A stretch of DNA of 64,000 nucleotides from NCBI RefSeq assembly GCF_009363055.1, contig NZ_CP045292.1:868001-932000 (forward strand), read 5' to 3'. This DNA is from Flavobacterium haoranii. GTDB lineage: Bacteria; Bacteroidota; Bacteroidia; Flavobacteriales; Flavobacteriaceae. This document shows, piece after piece, positions 9,628 through 17,494 of the stretch. Below the pieces are notes generated by a model. The model ran no database searches, had not been told where the DNA came from, and saw nothing but the letters and a program-made list of their open reading frames with translations. Numbering within the stretch: the stretch's first letter is position 1; each line of letters starts with the position of its first letter. Position numbers and translations under genes: made by a program.

Positions 9628-10353
9628 TTAGTTGTTTAAAATGTAATTTTCCAATTGTTTTAAGCTGATTCTGTTTTCGTAAATAGCCTTTCCAATTATA
9701 GTTCCTTCGCAACCTAATTCAGCTAATTTGGGTAACTCATCAAAAGTGGAAATTCCTCCTGAAGCGATTAATTTGACATTTGGAATTTGCTCTAAAATCC
9801 TTTTATACAAATCAAAACTTGGTCCTTGTAGCATGCCGTCTTTCGAAATATCAGTACAAATCACATATTGAATTCCTTCTTCTTGATAGTTTTGAATAAA
9901 CGGAATTACTTCTTTAGTAGATTCTTCTAACCATCCAGAAATAGCTATTTTTTCATTATTAGCATCAGCACCTAAAATAATCGCTTCAGCACCGTATTGA
10001 GTAATCCATTTTTTGAAAATTTCTGGATTTTTTACTGCAATACTTCCTCCTGTGATTTGTTTCGCACCACTTTCAAATGCAATTCTTAAATCTGCATCTG
10101 ATTTTAAACCTCCACCAAAATCAATTTTTAAACTAGTTTTTGAAGCAATTTGTTCCAATACTTTATAATTCACAATTTGACTCGATTTGGCACCGTCCAA
10201 ATCCACTAAGTGCAAATACTGAATTCCATGTGCTTCAAATTGTTTGGCAACTTCTAAAGGATTTTCATTATAAATCTTCTTTGTATCATAATCGCCTTTT
10301 GAAAGTCGAACACATTTTCCTTCGATGATATCTATTGCTGGGATTATTCTCAT
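9628..10353 (-). CDS. hisA: ProFAR isomerase
   Basis: 241 residues, a (beta/alpha)8 barrel paralogous to HisF, beginning [17 protein letters not shown] with the catalytic Asp8; the second acid is in [11 protein letters not shown] near 168-176, and phosphate-binding loops are FGGGLKS and IASGGISTF. It isomerises 1-(5-phosphoribosyl)-5-[(5-phosphoribosylamino)methylideneamino]imidazole-4-carboxamide to the ribulosyl form PRFAR. It sits between hisH (30 bp upstream) and hisF (3 bp downstream), the usual order for flavobacterial his operons. Confidence 0.96.
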   Translation of the reverse strand: MRIIPAIDIIEGKCVRLSKGDYDTKKIYNENPLEVAKQFEAHGIQYLHLVDLDGAKSSQIVNYKVLEQIASKTSLKIDFGGGLKSDADLRIAFESGAKQITGGSIAVKNPEIFKKWITQYGAEAIILGADANNEKIAISGWLEESTKEVIPFIQNYQEEGIQYVICTDISKDGMLQGPSFDLYKRILEQIPNVKLIASGGISTFDELPKLAELGCEGTIIGKAIYENRISLKQLENYILNN

Positions 10354-10383
10354 TTTTTTATGTTTTAGTTAAATGGTAATAGG

Positions 10384-10965
10384 TTAAAGATTTAAGAAGT
10401 TTTGAAGAATTTTTTCTCCATAATTTCCGCTTTTCTCTGGGTGAAATTGTACGCCATAAAAATTCTCTTTTTGTATGGCTGTTGCATATTCAATTCCGTA
10501 TTCAGTTGTAGCAATTGTGTATTCACATTTTGGAACAAAATAACTGTGTACCAAATACATAAATTCTTCATCTTTTATTTCTTTAAATAAATCTGCTCTC
10601 AAGTTTTTAATGGTATTCCAACCCATTTGAGGAACTTTAACTTCATTAGAAAATCGAATTACATTAACATCAAAAATCCCTAGTCCTTCAGTATTTCCTT
10701 CTTCAGAATGTTTACATAACAATTGCATTCCTAAGCAAATGCCTAAAGCAGGTTGTTTTAAAGTTGGAATTAATTTATCTAATCCTAAATTTTGAAGCCT
10801 CTTCATAGCACTACTCGCCTCGCCAACACCAGGAAAAATTACTTTATCGGCTTTTGAAATAATATTCCAATTAGAAGTAACTTCAGCTTCATAACCCAAT
10901 CTATTCAAAGCAAACAATACACTTTGCACATTTCCTGCTCCGTAATCTATAATCGCTAATTTCAT
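10384..10965 (-). CDS. hisH: Imidazole glycerol phosphate synthase glutaminase subunit
   Basis: 193 residues of the class I glutamine amidotransferase family. The nucleophile Cys is in GICLGMQLL near residue 78, and the His-Glu dyad is in VQFHPEKSG near 173-178. The N-terminal IIDYGAGNVQSV is characteristic of HisH. It hydrolyses glutamine and channels ammonia to HisF. Upstream, between this gene and hisB, there is an 81 bp gap filled by a dispersed inverted repeat; otherwise it is part of the his operon. Confidence 0.96.
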   Translation of the reverse strand: MKLAIIDYGAGNVQSVLFALNRLGYEAEVTSNWNIISKADKVIFPGVGEASSAMKRLQNLGLDKLIPTLKQPALGICLGMQLLCKHSEEGNTEGLGIFDVNVIRFSNEVKVPQMGWNTIKNLRADLFKEIKDEEFMYLVHSYFVPKCEYTIATTEYGIEYATAIQKENFYGVQFHPEKSGNYGEKILQNFLNL

Positions 10966-10979
10966 ATTTTAAACATTTT

Positions 10980-11036
10980 GTCACACTGAGCTTGTCGAAG
11001 TGTTTTGATTTAGTCTTCGACAGGCTCAGACTGACA
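10980..11036. repeat. Intergenic imperfect inverted repeat (GTCACACTGAGCTTGTCGAAG type)
   Basis: CTGAGCTTGTCGAAG at 10986-11000 pairs with CTTCGACAGGCTCAG at 11015-11029, with one G-U, and the flanking GTCA and TGAC extend the symmetry. It lies inside the his operon between hisB and hisH. It resembles small palindromic repeats scattered in flavobacterial genomes and would fold into a hairpin in the his mRNA. Confidence 0.7.
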
Positions 11037-11046
11037 TAATTATATT

Positions 11047-12186
11047 TTATAACATTCCTTTAGTTGAAGGCAAAATCATTTTCTCGGGATCTCTTTTTAC
11101 AGCAACTTTTATAGCTTTTGAAAAAGCCTTAAAAATCGCTTCAATTTTATGATGTTCGTTTGTACCTTCTGCTTTGATATTTAGATTTGCTTTAGCACCA
11201 TCGGTAAACGATTTGAAGAAGTGAAAAAACATTTCGGTTGGCATTTGACCAATCATTTCACGTTTAAATTCAGTTTCCCAAACCAACCAATTTCTTCCAC
11301 CAAAATCAATTGCTACTTGAGCCAAACAATCGTCCATTGGTAAACAAAAACCGTAGCGTTCAATCCCTAATTTATTGCCCAAAGCTTTTGAAAAAACTTC
11401 TCCTAACGCAATTGCTGTATCCTCAATCGTGTGGTGTTCGTCAACTTCTAAATCGCCTTTGACTTGAATATCTAAGTCCATTTGTCCGTGACGCGCAATT
11501 TGATCTAACATGTGATCGAAAAAGGAAATTCCAGTATTGATGTTACTTTTTCCTGTTCCGTCTAAATTTAATGTAATAGCAATGTCTGTTTCATTTGTTG
11601 TTCTAGAAATTGAAGCTGTTCTTTCCTTCAATTTTAGAAATTCGTAAATCTTTTCCCAATCATTACTTTCTAAAGCAATTGAGTTTTGAAGTTCTTCTAA
11701 TGAATTTTCAACTTCAGTTATTCCTGCTTGTATTCCATCATTGATAAAAATTGCTTTACAACCCAAATTTTTAGCCAATTCAACATCAGTAATTCGGTCA
11801 CCAATTACAAAGGAATTTTCTAAATCATATGCAGGATTATTGATGTATTGCGTGAGCATTCCTGTTCGAGGTTTTCGGGTTGGCGCATTCTCTTCAGGAA
11901 AACTTCTATCAATGCATTGATTTGAAAAGACTACACCTTCTCCTTCAAATGTTTTCATGATGAAATTGTGAACCGGCCAAAAATTTTCTTCTGGAAAAGA
12001 AGAAGTTCCTAATCCATCTTGATTGGTAACTAATACCAATTCGAAGTCTAATTCTCTGGCAATTTTTCCTAGAAAAGTTAGACATTTTGGATAGAAATAC
12101 ATTTTTTCAAAAGCATCAATCTGATAGTCAGAAACTTCCTTTATCATAGTGCCATCTCGGTCAATAAATAATATCTTTTTTGCCAT
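11047..12186 (-). CDS. hisB: Bifunctional histidinol-phosphatase / imidazoleglycerol-phosphate dehydratase
   Basis: 379 residues, a fusion. The N-terminal HAD phosphatase (about 1-165) has the DxDxT motif FIDRDGTMI at 6-14 and the metal motif GDRITD near 142; it removes phosphate from histidinol phosphate. The C-terminal IGP dehydratase (about 190-379) shows the manganese-binding motifs [36 protein letters not shown] and [10 protein letters not shown]. It catalyses steps 6 and 8 of the pathway. It overlaps the hisC stop by one base. Full length, no anomaly. Confidence 0.96.
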   Translation of the reverse strand: MAKKILFIDRDGTMIKEVSDYQIDAFEKMYFYPKCLTFLGKIARELDFELVLVTNQDGLGTSSFPEENFWPVHNFIMKTFEGEGVVFSNQCIDRSFPEENAPTRKPRTGMLTQYINNPAYDLENSFVIGDRITDVELAKNLGCKAIFINDGIQAGITEVENSLEELQNSIALESNDWEKIYEFLKLKERTASISRTTNETDIAITLNLDGTGKSNINTGISFFDHMLDQIARHGQMDLDIQVKGDLEVDEHHTIEDTAIALGEVFSKALGNKLGIERYGFCLPMDDCLAQVAIDFGGRNWLVWETEFKREMIGQMPTEMFFHFFKSFTDGAKANLNIKAEGTNEHHKIEAIFKAFSKAIKVAVKRDPEKMILPSTKGML

Positions 12187-13226
12187 TATAATGTTTTTAA
12201 AATTGAAATAACTTTTTCGTTTTCATCGGAAGTTCCAATTGTAATACGCAAACAATTGTCACAGAGTGGTTCATTTGTTCTATTTCTAATCACTATTCCT
12301 TTGTTTAATAATTGGTTATATCGTTTTACTGCATTATCTACTTTAAATAAAATAAAGTTTGCATCTGAAGGATAAACGTCCAATACAAATGGAATTTTTG
12401 TAAGTACTTTTGCTACTCTATTTCTTTCAAAAATCAGCTCTTTTATTTGAGTATTCGTTTTGTTTAAACTTAATAATTCTATAGCTTTTTGCTGCGATAA
12501 TTCGTTTATATTATAGGGTGGTTTTATCTTATTTAGTATTGAAATTATTGCTTTGGAAGCATATAAAATACCAATGCGTAAACCTGCCATTCCATAGGCT
12601 TTTGAAAGTGTTTGTGTGATTACCAAATTAGGAAAATCAGATAGAACACTTAACCAACTTTTATCTTTTGAAAAATCAATATAGGCTTCATCAATAACAA
12701 CTAAACCCTTAAAATTATTTATAATTTTTAAAACAGCTTCATCTGAAAATGAATTACCCGTTGGATTATTTGGGGAACAAAGGAAAATCAACTTTGTTTT
12801 TTTCGTTACTTCGTTTAAAATCGCTTCAACATCAGGTTGAAAATTCGGTTTTAAAATGATTTTTTTGTTTTCAATTGCATTAATATCTGCCAATACACCG
12901 TACATTCCATAAGTTGGAGGCAGCGTGATAATATTGTCTTTATTAGGTTCACAAAACGCTCTAAAAATTAAATCCAAAACTTCATCACTTCCATTACCAA
13001 TCAAAATATTTTCAGCTTTAACTCCGTTTTTTGAAGCCAATAACGCCTTTAAATCTTGTTGTTTAGGATCTGGATAGCGATTTACACCGTTTTCAAATGG
13101 ATTTTCATTAGCATCTAAGTAAATCATCTTTTGATTAAAATCTTTAAACTCATCTCTTGCAGAAGAATATGGTTTTAATGATTTAACATTAGTACGGACC
13201 AAAGTATTTAAATCGAATGTTTTCAT
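12186..13226 (-). CDS. hisC: Histidinol-phosphate aminotransferase
   Basis: 346 residues, fold-type I PLP enzyme. Recognisable parts are [13 protein letters not shown] near the N-terminus, the substrate-binding [13 protein letters not shown] near 81, CSPNNPTGN near 149, and the PLP-binding lysine in [16 protein letters not shown] near 208. It transfers an amino group from glutamate to imidazole acetol phosphate. Start and stop overlap hisD by 4 bp (ATGA) and hisB by 1 bp, so it is tightly coupled to both. Confidence 0.96.
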   Translation of the reverse strand: MKTFDLNTLVRTNVKSLKPYSSARDEFKDFNQKMIYLDANENPFENGVNRYPDPKQQDLKALLASKNGVKAENILIGNGSDEVLDLIFRAFCEPNKDNIITLPPTYGMYGVLADINAIENKKIILKPNFQPDVEAILNEVTKKTKLIFLCSPNNPTGNSFSDEAVLKIINNFKGLVVIDEAYIDFSKDKSWLSVLSDFPNLVITQTLSKAYGMAGLRIGILYASKAIISILNKIKPPYNINELSQQKAIELLSLNKTNTQIKELIFERNRVAKVLTKIPFVLDVYPSDANFILFKVDNAVKRYNQLLNKGIVIRNRTNEPLCDNCLRITIGTSDENEKVISILKTL

Positions 13227-14509
13227 TTTTTTAATGCATTTAAACGTAATGAAACTGCATTTTTGTGTGCTTGTAAACCTTCTGCATCGGCCATTAATTC
13301 AATACTTGGTCCAATATTTTGTATTCCTTCTTCAGTGATTTTTTGAAACGTCATCGCTTTCATAAAACTATCTAAATTTACCCCACTGTAGCTTTTAGAA
13401 TAACCGTTTGTTGGTAGCGTGTGATTGGTCCCAGAAGCATAATCTCCAGCACTTTCTGGCGTATTATTCCCAATGAATACAGAACCTGCATTTGCAATTC
13501 CATCGATGAAAAAATCTTCATTTTTAGAACAGACAATAAAGTGTTCTGGAGCATATTCATTAATCAATTCTAAAGCCGTTTCTTCAGTTTCAACATAGAT
13601 TAATTTGGAATCTTGAATAGCAACTTGTGCGATTTCTTTTCTTGGAAGTTTTTTTAATTGTTTATAAACTTCTTCCTCTACATCATTCAAGATTTTTTTA
13701 TCGGTAGTAACCAAAATTACCTGACTGTCTTTTCCGTGTTCGGCTTGACTTAATAAATCGGAAGCAACGAAAGCAGCATTTGCAGAATCATCAGCATAAA
13801 CTAACAATTCACTTGGTCCGGCAGGCATATCGATTCCAACACCAAATTGAGTAGCGTATTGTTTTGCAACTGTTACAAATTGATTTCCAGGTCCGAAAAT
13901 TTTATAAACTTGAGGAATAGATTCAGTTCCAAAAGTTAAAGCTCCGATTGCTTGAATTCCTCCAACTTTAAAAATTTTAGTAACGCCACACAATTGAGCG
14001 GCATATAAAATGGCTGAATTTATTTTTCCTTCCTTGTTTGGCGGTGTGCATAAAACAATTTCTTTGCAACCTGCAATTTGTGCCGGTAAAGCCAACATTA
14101 AAACCGTTGAAAACAAAGGCGCAGAACCACCCGGAATATACAATCCTACTTTTTGAATAGGTCTTTTTTCTTGCCAACAACTAACTCCACTGGTTGTGAT
14201 TACTTCAACTTTTTCTGTTTTTTGAGCTGCGTGAAAATTGTAAATATTGTTTTTTGCTACTTCAATTGCTTCTTTTAATTCTGTGGAAACTAAAGAAACA
14301 GCTTCGTCAATTTCTTCTTGTGAAACTAGAATGTTTTCAAATGACGTTCCGTCAAATAAAGACGTGTATTTTTGAACAGCCACATCACCTTTTTGTTGGA
14401 TTTCTTTGAATATTCCTTTTACCGTTTCTTCAATATCTTCAAATGATTGGGTTGGTCTTTTTAGTATTTCTGACCAAGATTCTTTTTTTGGATTAAATAT
14501 GATTTGCAT
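13223..14509 (-). CDS. hisD: Histidinol dehydrogenase
   Basis: 428 residues, the usual length. Family signatures are GLYIPGGSAPLFSTVLM near 127, KVGGIQAIGALTFGTESIP near 180, FGPGNQFVTVAKQ near 205, IDMPAGPSELLVYADD near 227 and the zinc/catalytic segment EHFIVCSKNEDF near 321 with SAGDYASGTNHTLPT near 354. It performs the last two NAD-dependent oxidations, from L-histidinol to L-histidine. It lies 17 bp downstream of hisG and overlaps hisC by 4 bp. Confidence 0.96.
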   Translation of the reverse strand: MQIIFNPKKESWSEILKRPTQSFEDIEETVKGIFKEIQQKGDVAVQKYTSLFDGTSFENILVSQEEIDEAVSLVSTELKEAIEVAKNNIYNFHAAQKTEKVEVITTSGVSCWQEKRPIQKVGLYIPGGSAPLFSTVLMLALPAQIAGCKEIVLCTPPNKEGKINSAILYAAQLCGVTKIFKVGGIQAIGALTFGTESIPQVYKIFGPGNQFVTVAKQYATQFGVGIDMPAGPSELLVYADDSANAAFVASDLLSQAEHGKDSQVILVTTDKKILNDVEEEVYKQLKKLPRKEIAQVAIQDSKLIYVETEETALELINEYAPEHFIVCSKNEDFFIDGIANAGSVFIGNNTPESAGDYASGTNHTLPTNGYSKSYSGVNLDSFMKAMTFQKITEEGIQNIGPSIELMADAEGLQAHKNAVSLRLNALKK

Positions 14510-14526
14510 AGTTGTGAGTTTTAAAA

Positions 14527-15384
14527 TTATAATACCATTTTTTCAATTGGACAAATCAAAATGCCTTCCGCTCCAGCTTCTTTTAATTGGTCTATTACTT
14601 CCCAAAATTGATCTTCATCGATTACCGAGTGTAAACTGCTCCAATATTCTTCTGCTAAAGGCATGATTGTTGGACTTTTCAAAACAGGAAGAATTGCACT
14701 TACTTCAGAAATCTTGTTATTTGGCACATTCATCAAAATATATTTTGATTTTCTAGAACGTAAAACCGATTGAATTCTAAACTGAAGTTTTTCCAATATT
14801 ACTTTGGAATCATCTGAAATTTTAGGAGAAACGGCTAAAACAGCTTCACTTTTTAAGATGACTTCCACTTCTTTCAATCCGTTTTTAAAAAGCGTACTTC
14901 CTGAAGAAACGATGTCTACAATGGCATCTGATAATCCAATATTTGGAGCAATTTCAACCGAACCCGAAATTTGGTGAATATCAACTGAAATACGTTTTGA
15001 AGAAAAGTAATCAATTACAGTTTTAGGATAAGAAGTTGCGATTCGCATTTTATTTAAATCTTGAATAGAATTGTATTCAAAATTCTTTGGAACAGCCACT
15101 GAAACTTTACATTTTGAGAAACCTAGTTTTTCTGCAATTTGAATATTAGCTCCCTTTTCAACCAATAAATTATCGCCAACAATCGCAATATCTACTACTC
15201 CATCAATCAAATATTGTGGAATATCCGAGTTTCGTAAATAGTAAACTTCTAAAGGAAAATTGGAAGCGGTAACTTTAAGTTGGTCATTTCCATTGTACAC
15301 TGAAATCCCACAATCTTTCAAGATTTGGATACTTTCATCGTGAAGTCGACCTGATTTTTGAATCGCAATTTTTAAAGTGTTCAT
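14527..15384 (-). CDS. hisG: ATP phosphoribosyltransferase, long form
   Basis: First and committed enzyme of histidine synthesis: condenses ATP and PRPP. The 285-residue version starting MNTLKIAIQKSGRLHDES is the correct one; the frame is open further upstream to 15465, but that extension would cover the attenuator terminator and has no family similarity. The PRPP-binding region (IVDIVSSGSTLFKNGL near 155-170) and the C-terminal PII/ACT-like regulatory domain (about 210-285, VMNVPNNKISEV-like then WEVIDQLKEAGAEGILI) mark it as the long HisG that histidine inhibits directly. Expression is probably also controlled by the attenuator just upstream. Confidence 0.95.
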   Translation of the reverse strand: MNTLKIAIQKSGRLHDESIQILKDCGISVYNGNDQLKVTASNFPLEVYYLRNSDIPQYLIDGVVDIAIVGDNLLVEKGANIQIAEKLGFSKCKVSVAVPKNFEYNSIQDLNKMRIATSYPKTVIDYFSSKRISVDIHQISGSVEIAPNIGLSDAIVDIVSSGSTLFKNGLKEVEVILKSEAVLAVSPKISDDSKVILEKLQFRIQSVLRSRKSKYILMNVPNNKISEVSAILPVLKSPTIMPLAEEYWSSLHSVIDEDQFWEVIDQLKEAGAEGILICPIEKMVL

Positions 15385-15403
15385 TTTATTTTTTAATTTT
15401 AAA

Positions 15404-15464
15404 ATGAGTACACCAAGTAGATTTAAAAACTGACTGTAAATAAAAAACCCGCTTGATGTACTCA
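15404..15464 (-). promoter_or_regulatory. Second inverted repeat spanning the his attenuator
   Basis: ATGAGTACACCAAG at 15404-15417 is nearly complementary to CTTGATGTACTCA at 15452-15464 (one wobble pair). In the hisG leader RNA this gives an alternative long hairpin that uses the terminator sequence and closes just before hisG. It cannot prevent termination, because its downstream arm is made after the U-tract, but it may stabilise the readthrough mRNA or hide the ribosome-binding region. Confidence 0.5.
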
Positions 15465-15469
15465 AACGG
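15441..15469 (-). terminator. Attenuator terminator of the his operon
   Basis: On the transcribed strand CCGTTTGA-GTACA-TCAAGCGG (15469-15449) forms an 8 bp stem with one G-U and is followed by GTTTTTTATTT. It lies between the His-rich leader peptide and hisG. The 5' arm can instead pair with CUCAAGCG of the leader peptide region (15511-15518), which would serve as antiterminator. Confidence 0.82.
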
Positions 15470-15504
15470 ATTTCTGATTTATATGGATTAATTACATAGC
15501 ATCA

Positions 15505-15558
15505 TTACTTCGCTTGAGCGGAGGTATGATGATGATGATGTAATTGATTTAAAAACAT
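15505..15558 (-). CDS. hisL: His operon leader peptide (five consecutive His codons)
   Basis: A 17-codon frame starts at ATG 15558-15556 and ends at TAA 15507-15505, encoding MFLNQLHHHHHTSAQAK. Five CAT codons in a row in a tiny frame just before a terminator and hisG are the hallmark of histidine attenuation. Scarce charged tRNA-His would stall the ribosome on the His run and let the antiterminator form. The peptide itself is not expected to have a function. It is too short for ordinary gene finders. The gene symbol follows the enterobacterial analogue; homology is not implied. Confidence 0.82.
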   Translation of the reverse strand: MFLNQLHHHHHTSAQAK

Positions 15559-15582
15559 AATTTTTGTTATTATTTAACTCTG

Positions 15583-15614
15583 CAAAGTTAATGACATATT
15601 TTTTTAATAAACAA
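15583..15614 (-). promoter_or_regulatory. Promoter of the his operon
   Basis: TAACTTTG (15590-15583) matches the Bacteroidota -7 consensus TAnnTTTG, and TTG (15614-15612) lies 21 bp upstream as the -33 element. Transcription would start near 15577, about 20 nt before the leader peptide ATG. Confidence 0.65.
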
Positions 15615-15637
15615 GATTTTTTAAAATTTATTTTTTC

Positions 15638-16351
15638 TTAAGCAATATTTACTCCAAAAATATGCCCTACAAGTGATGATAATCCCATAGCAATTGTTCC
15701 CCAAAAAGTAATGCGTAAAACTGCTTTCAAAACACTTGAACCTCCAGCTTTTGCAGCTAATCCTCCCATAATTCCTAAAAACAAAATAGCAAAAATATAT
15801 AATGCATATTCTAAATAAACTAACGGAAAAAACAAAACTACTAACAAAGGTAAAATTCCACCAACGGTAAAAGAAGCTCCAGATGCCATAGCAGCCTGAA
15901 ATGGTTTAGCTTGACTAATTTCGTTAATTCCTAATTCATCGCGAACATGAGCACCTAACGCATCGTGTGCCGTTAATTCTTTAGCAACCAATAACGCAGT
16001 CTCTTTTTTTAAACCTCTATCTTCATAAATTTGTGCTAAACGTTGCAGTTCAAGCTCTGGCATTTCTTCTAATTCTTGTTTTTCACGTTCAATATCTGCT
16101 TTTTCAACATCTGTTTGTGAACTTACCGAAACATATTCTCCTGCCGACATAGACAAAGCTCCAGCAACTAAACCTGCTAAAGCTGCCAAAATTATAGGTT
16201 CTCTTGTAGCACTTGCGGCAGCAACACCAATTGCAATACTTGCCGTAGAAAGAATTCCATCATTTGCACCTAAAACAGCTGCTCTTAACCAATTACTTCT
16301 ATTTATATAATGATTGTCTAAATAATTGTCTAATTCTTTATTTTCACTCAT
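15638..16351 (-). CDS. VIT1/CCC1-type transporter
   Basis: 237 residues. The N-terminal DNHYINRSNWLRAAVLGANDGILSTASIAIGV is the signature of the VIT/Ccc1 iron-manganese transporter family. Hydrophobic segments lie at about 35-50, 57-72, 150-170, 175-200 and 210-230, with a charged cytoplasmic metal-binding loop (about 85-135, rich in Glu: EREKQELEEMPELELQ) between the second and third. The family moves Fe2+ or Mn2+ across the inner membrane, usually out of the cytosol. It lies 26 bp downstream of the reconstructed efflux adaptor gene and may be co-transcribed with the metal efflux genes. Confidence 0.88.
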   Translation of the reverse strand: MSENKELDNYLDNHYINRSNWLRAAVLGANDGILSTASIAIGVAAASATREPIILAALAGLVAGALSMSAGEYVSVSSQTDVEKADIEREKQELEEMPELELQRLAQIYEDRGLKKETALLVAKELTAHDALGAHVRDELGINEISQAKPFQAAMASGASFTVGGILPLLVVLFFPLVYLEYALYIFAILFLGIMGGLAAKAGGSSVLKAVLRITFWGTIAMGLSSLVGHIFGVNIA

Positions 16352-16376
16352 AGATTTTTCGGTTACTTAAAATTAT

Positions 16377-17491
16377 TTAATTCAATTGAAACACGCCTTT
16401 TGTAAGCACTTCCGAATTCTGATTTAATAATGAATTTGTCAAAACTTCAGTAAATGCTTCGTTTTCAATACCTGTTTTAACAGCAACTTTTTTAAACTCA
16501 TAACCAGTTGCAGTTTTTTTGGTTACTAAATATAGGAATTTTTATCACCTTCTTCAGAAAAAGCAGCTGTTGGTAAAGCCAATACTTTTTTGTTACCAAA
16601 GATAATTTTGGCATCTGTAAACATACCAACTACTAATTTTTTCTTTAAATCAGTATCTAAATCTCCGAATACTGGAATCGAACGATCGGTTTCATTAATT
16701 GCTTTTCCAATTGTTTTTATCTTTGATTTATAAATAGTTTCAGCATTTTCTCCAATAGTAAATTGAATTTCTTGTCCTTCTGAAAGTTTTAAAATATCTT
16801 TTTCGAAAACTGCTAAACTCAACAATAAATTGGCATCATTTACTATTTCAACAATCGTATTTTCAGGAGCAATATAAGCACCAATATTTGCATTTGTAGT
16901 AACCACTACTCCATTTATAGGCGAAAAAATAGTTACCTGCGAACTTAATTTAGCTCTACTAATTGCATTTGGATTGATATTGATTAATTGTAATTTTTCA
17001 CGAAGTGAATTGTAGCTACTTACTGCTTGTTGGTAATCACTTTCCGCTTTTAAATAATTTTTTTGAGAGGTGATATTTTCATCGAAAAGTGTTTTTTGAC
17101 GCACATATTCCGATTTTAGGTACGTTAATTGTTCCGAAATTTCAAGATAATCTCTTTGGATATCAATGAATTCAGTATTTTCAATTACAGCAATAGCCTG
17201 ACCTTTTGTAACTTTTTGACCAATAATAACATTAGAAGCCTTAATGTAACCACCTAAAACCGCTGTAATTTTAGCTTTATCTTTTGCTGGAACGTCAATT
17301 TTTCCTGAAACTTTTAAAACATCATCAAAATCATGTTCTTTAGGTGAACCAATTTCCATTTTTGAAGTTTCAAATTGTTCTTTTGTAAGTGCAACTATAT
17401 TTGAGGTTTCAGTTTGAGTTTCCTCCGTATTTGTTTCTTTGCAAGAAGTAAATGCAACTAAAACTAAAAATGTATATACTAATTTGTTCAT
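16377..17491 (-). CDS. Efflux RND periplasmic adaptor (CusB/CzcB-like), with frameshift
   Basis: The frame from 17491 gives 321 residues and ends abruptly after GDKNSYI at 16526. Inserting one base near 16537-16543 (coding-strand AATTCC for an expected AATTTCC) continues it as FLYLVTKKTATGYEFKKVAV to a TAA at 16377-16379, about 371 residues in all, the normal length. Features are a lipoprotein-type signal (VAFTSC, Cys17), a barrel-sandwich hybrid half (KITAVLGGYIKASNVIIGQKV), a coiled-coil hairpin at about 110-165, and a second lipoyl half (VTIFSPINGVVV). It bridges the RND pump at 17495-21829 to its outer membrane channel. As sequenced, the missing tail is the membrane-proximal domain. Confidence 0.85.
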
Positions 17492-17494
17492 AAT

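Noticed and set aside
15385..15465. N-terminal extension of hisG to 312 residues
   Set aside because: It would be translated from the attenuator terminator and has no HisG similarity; the family start MNTLKIAIQKSGR at 15384 fits.
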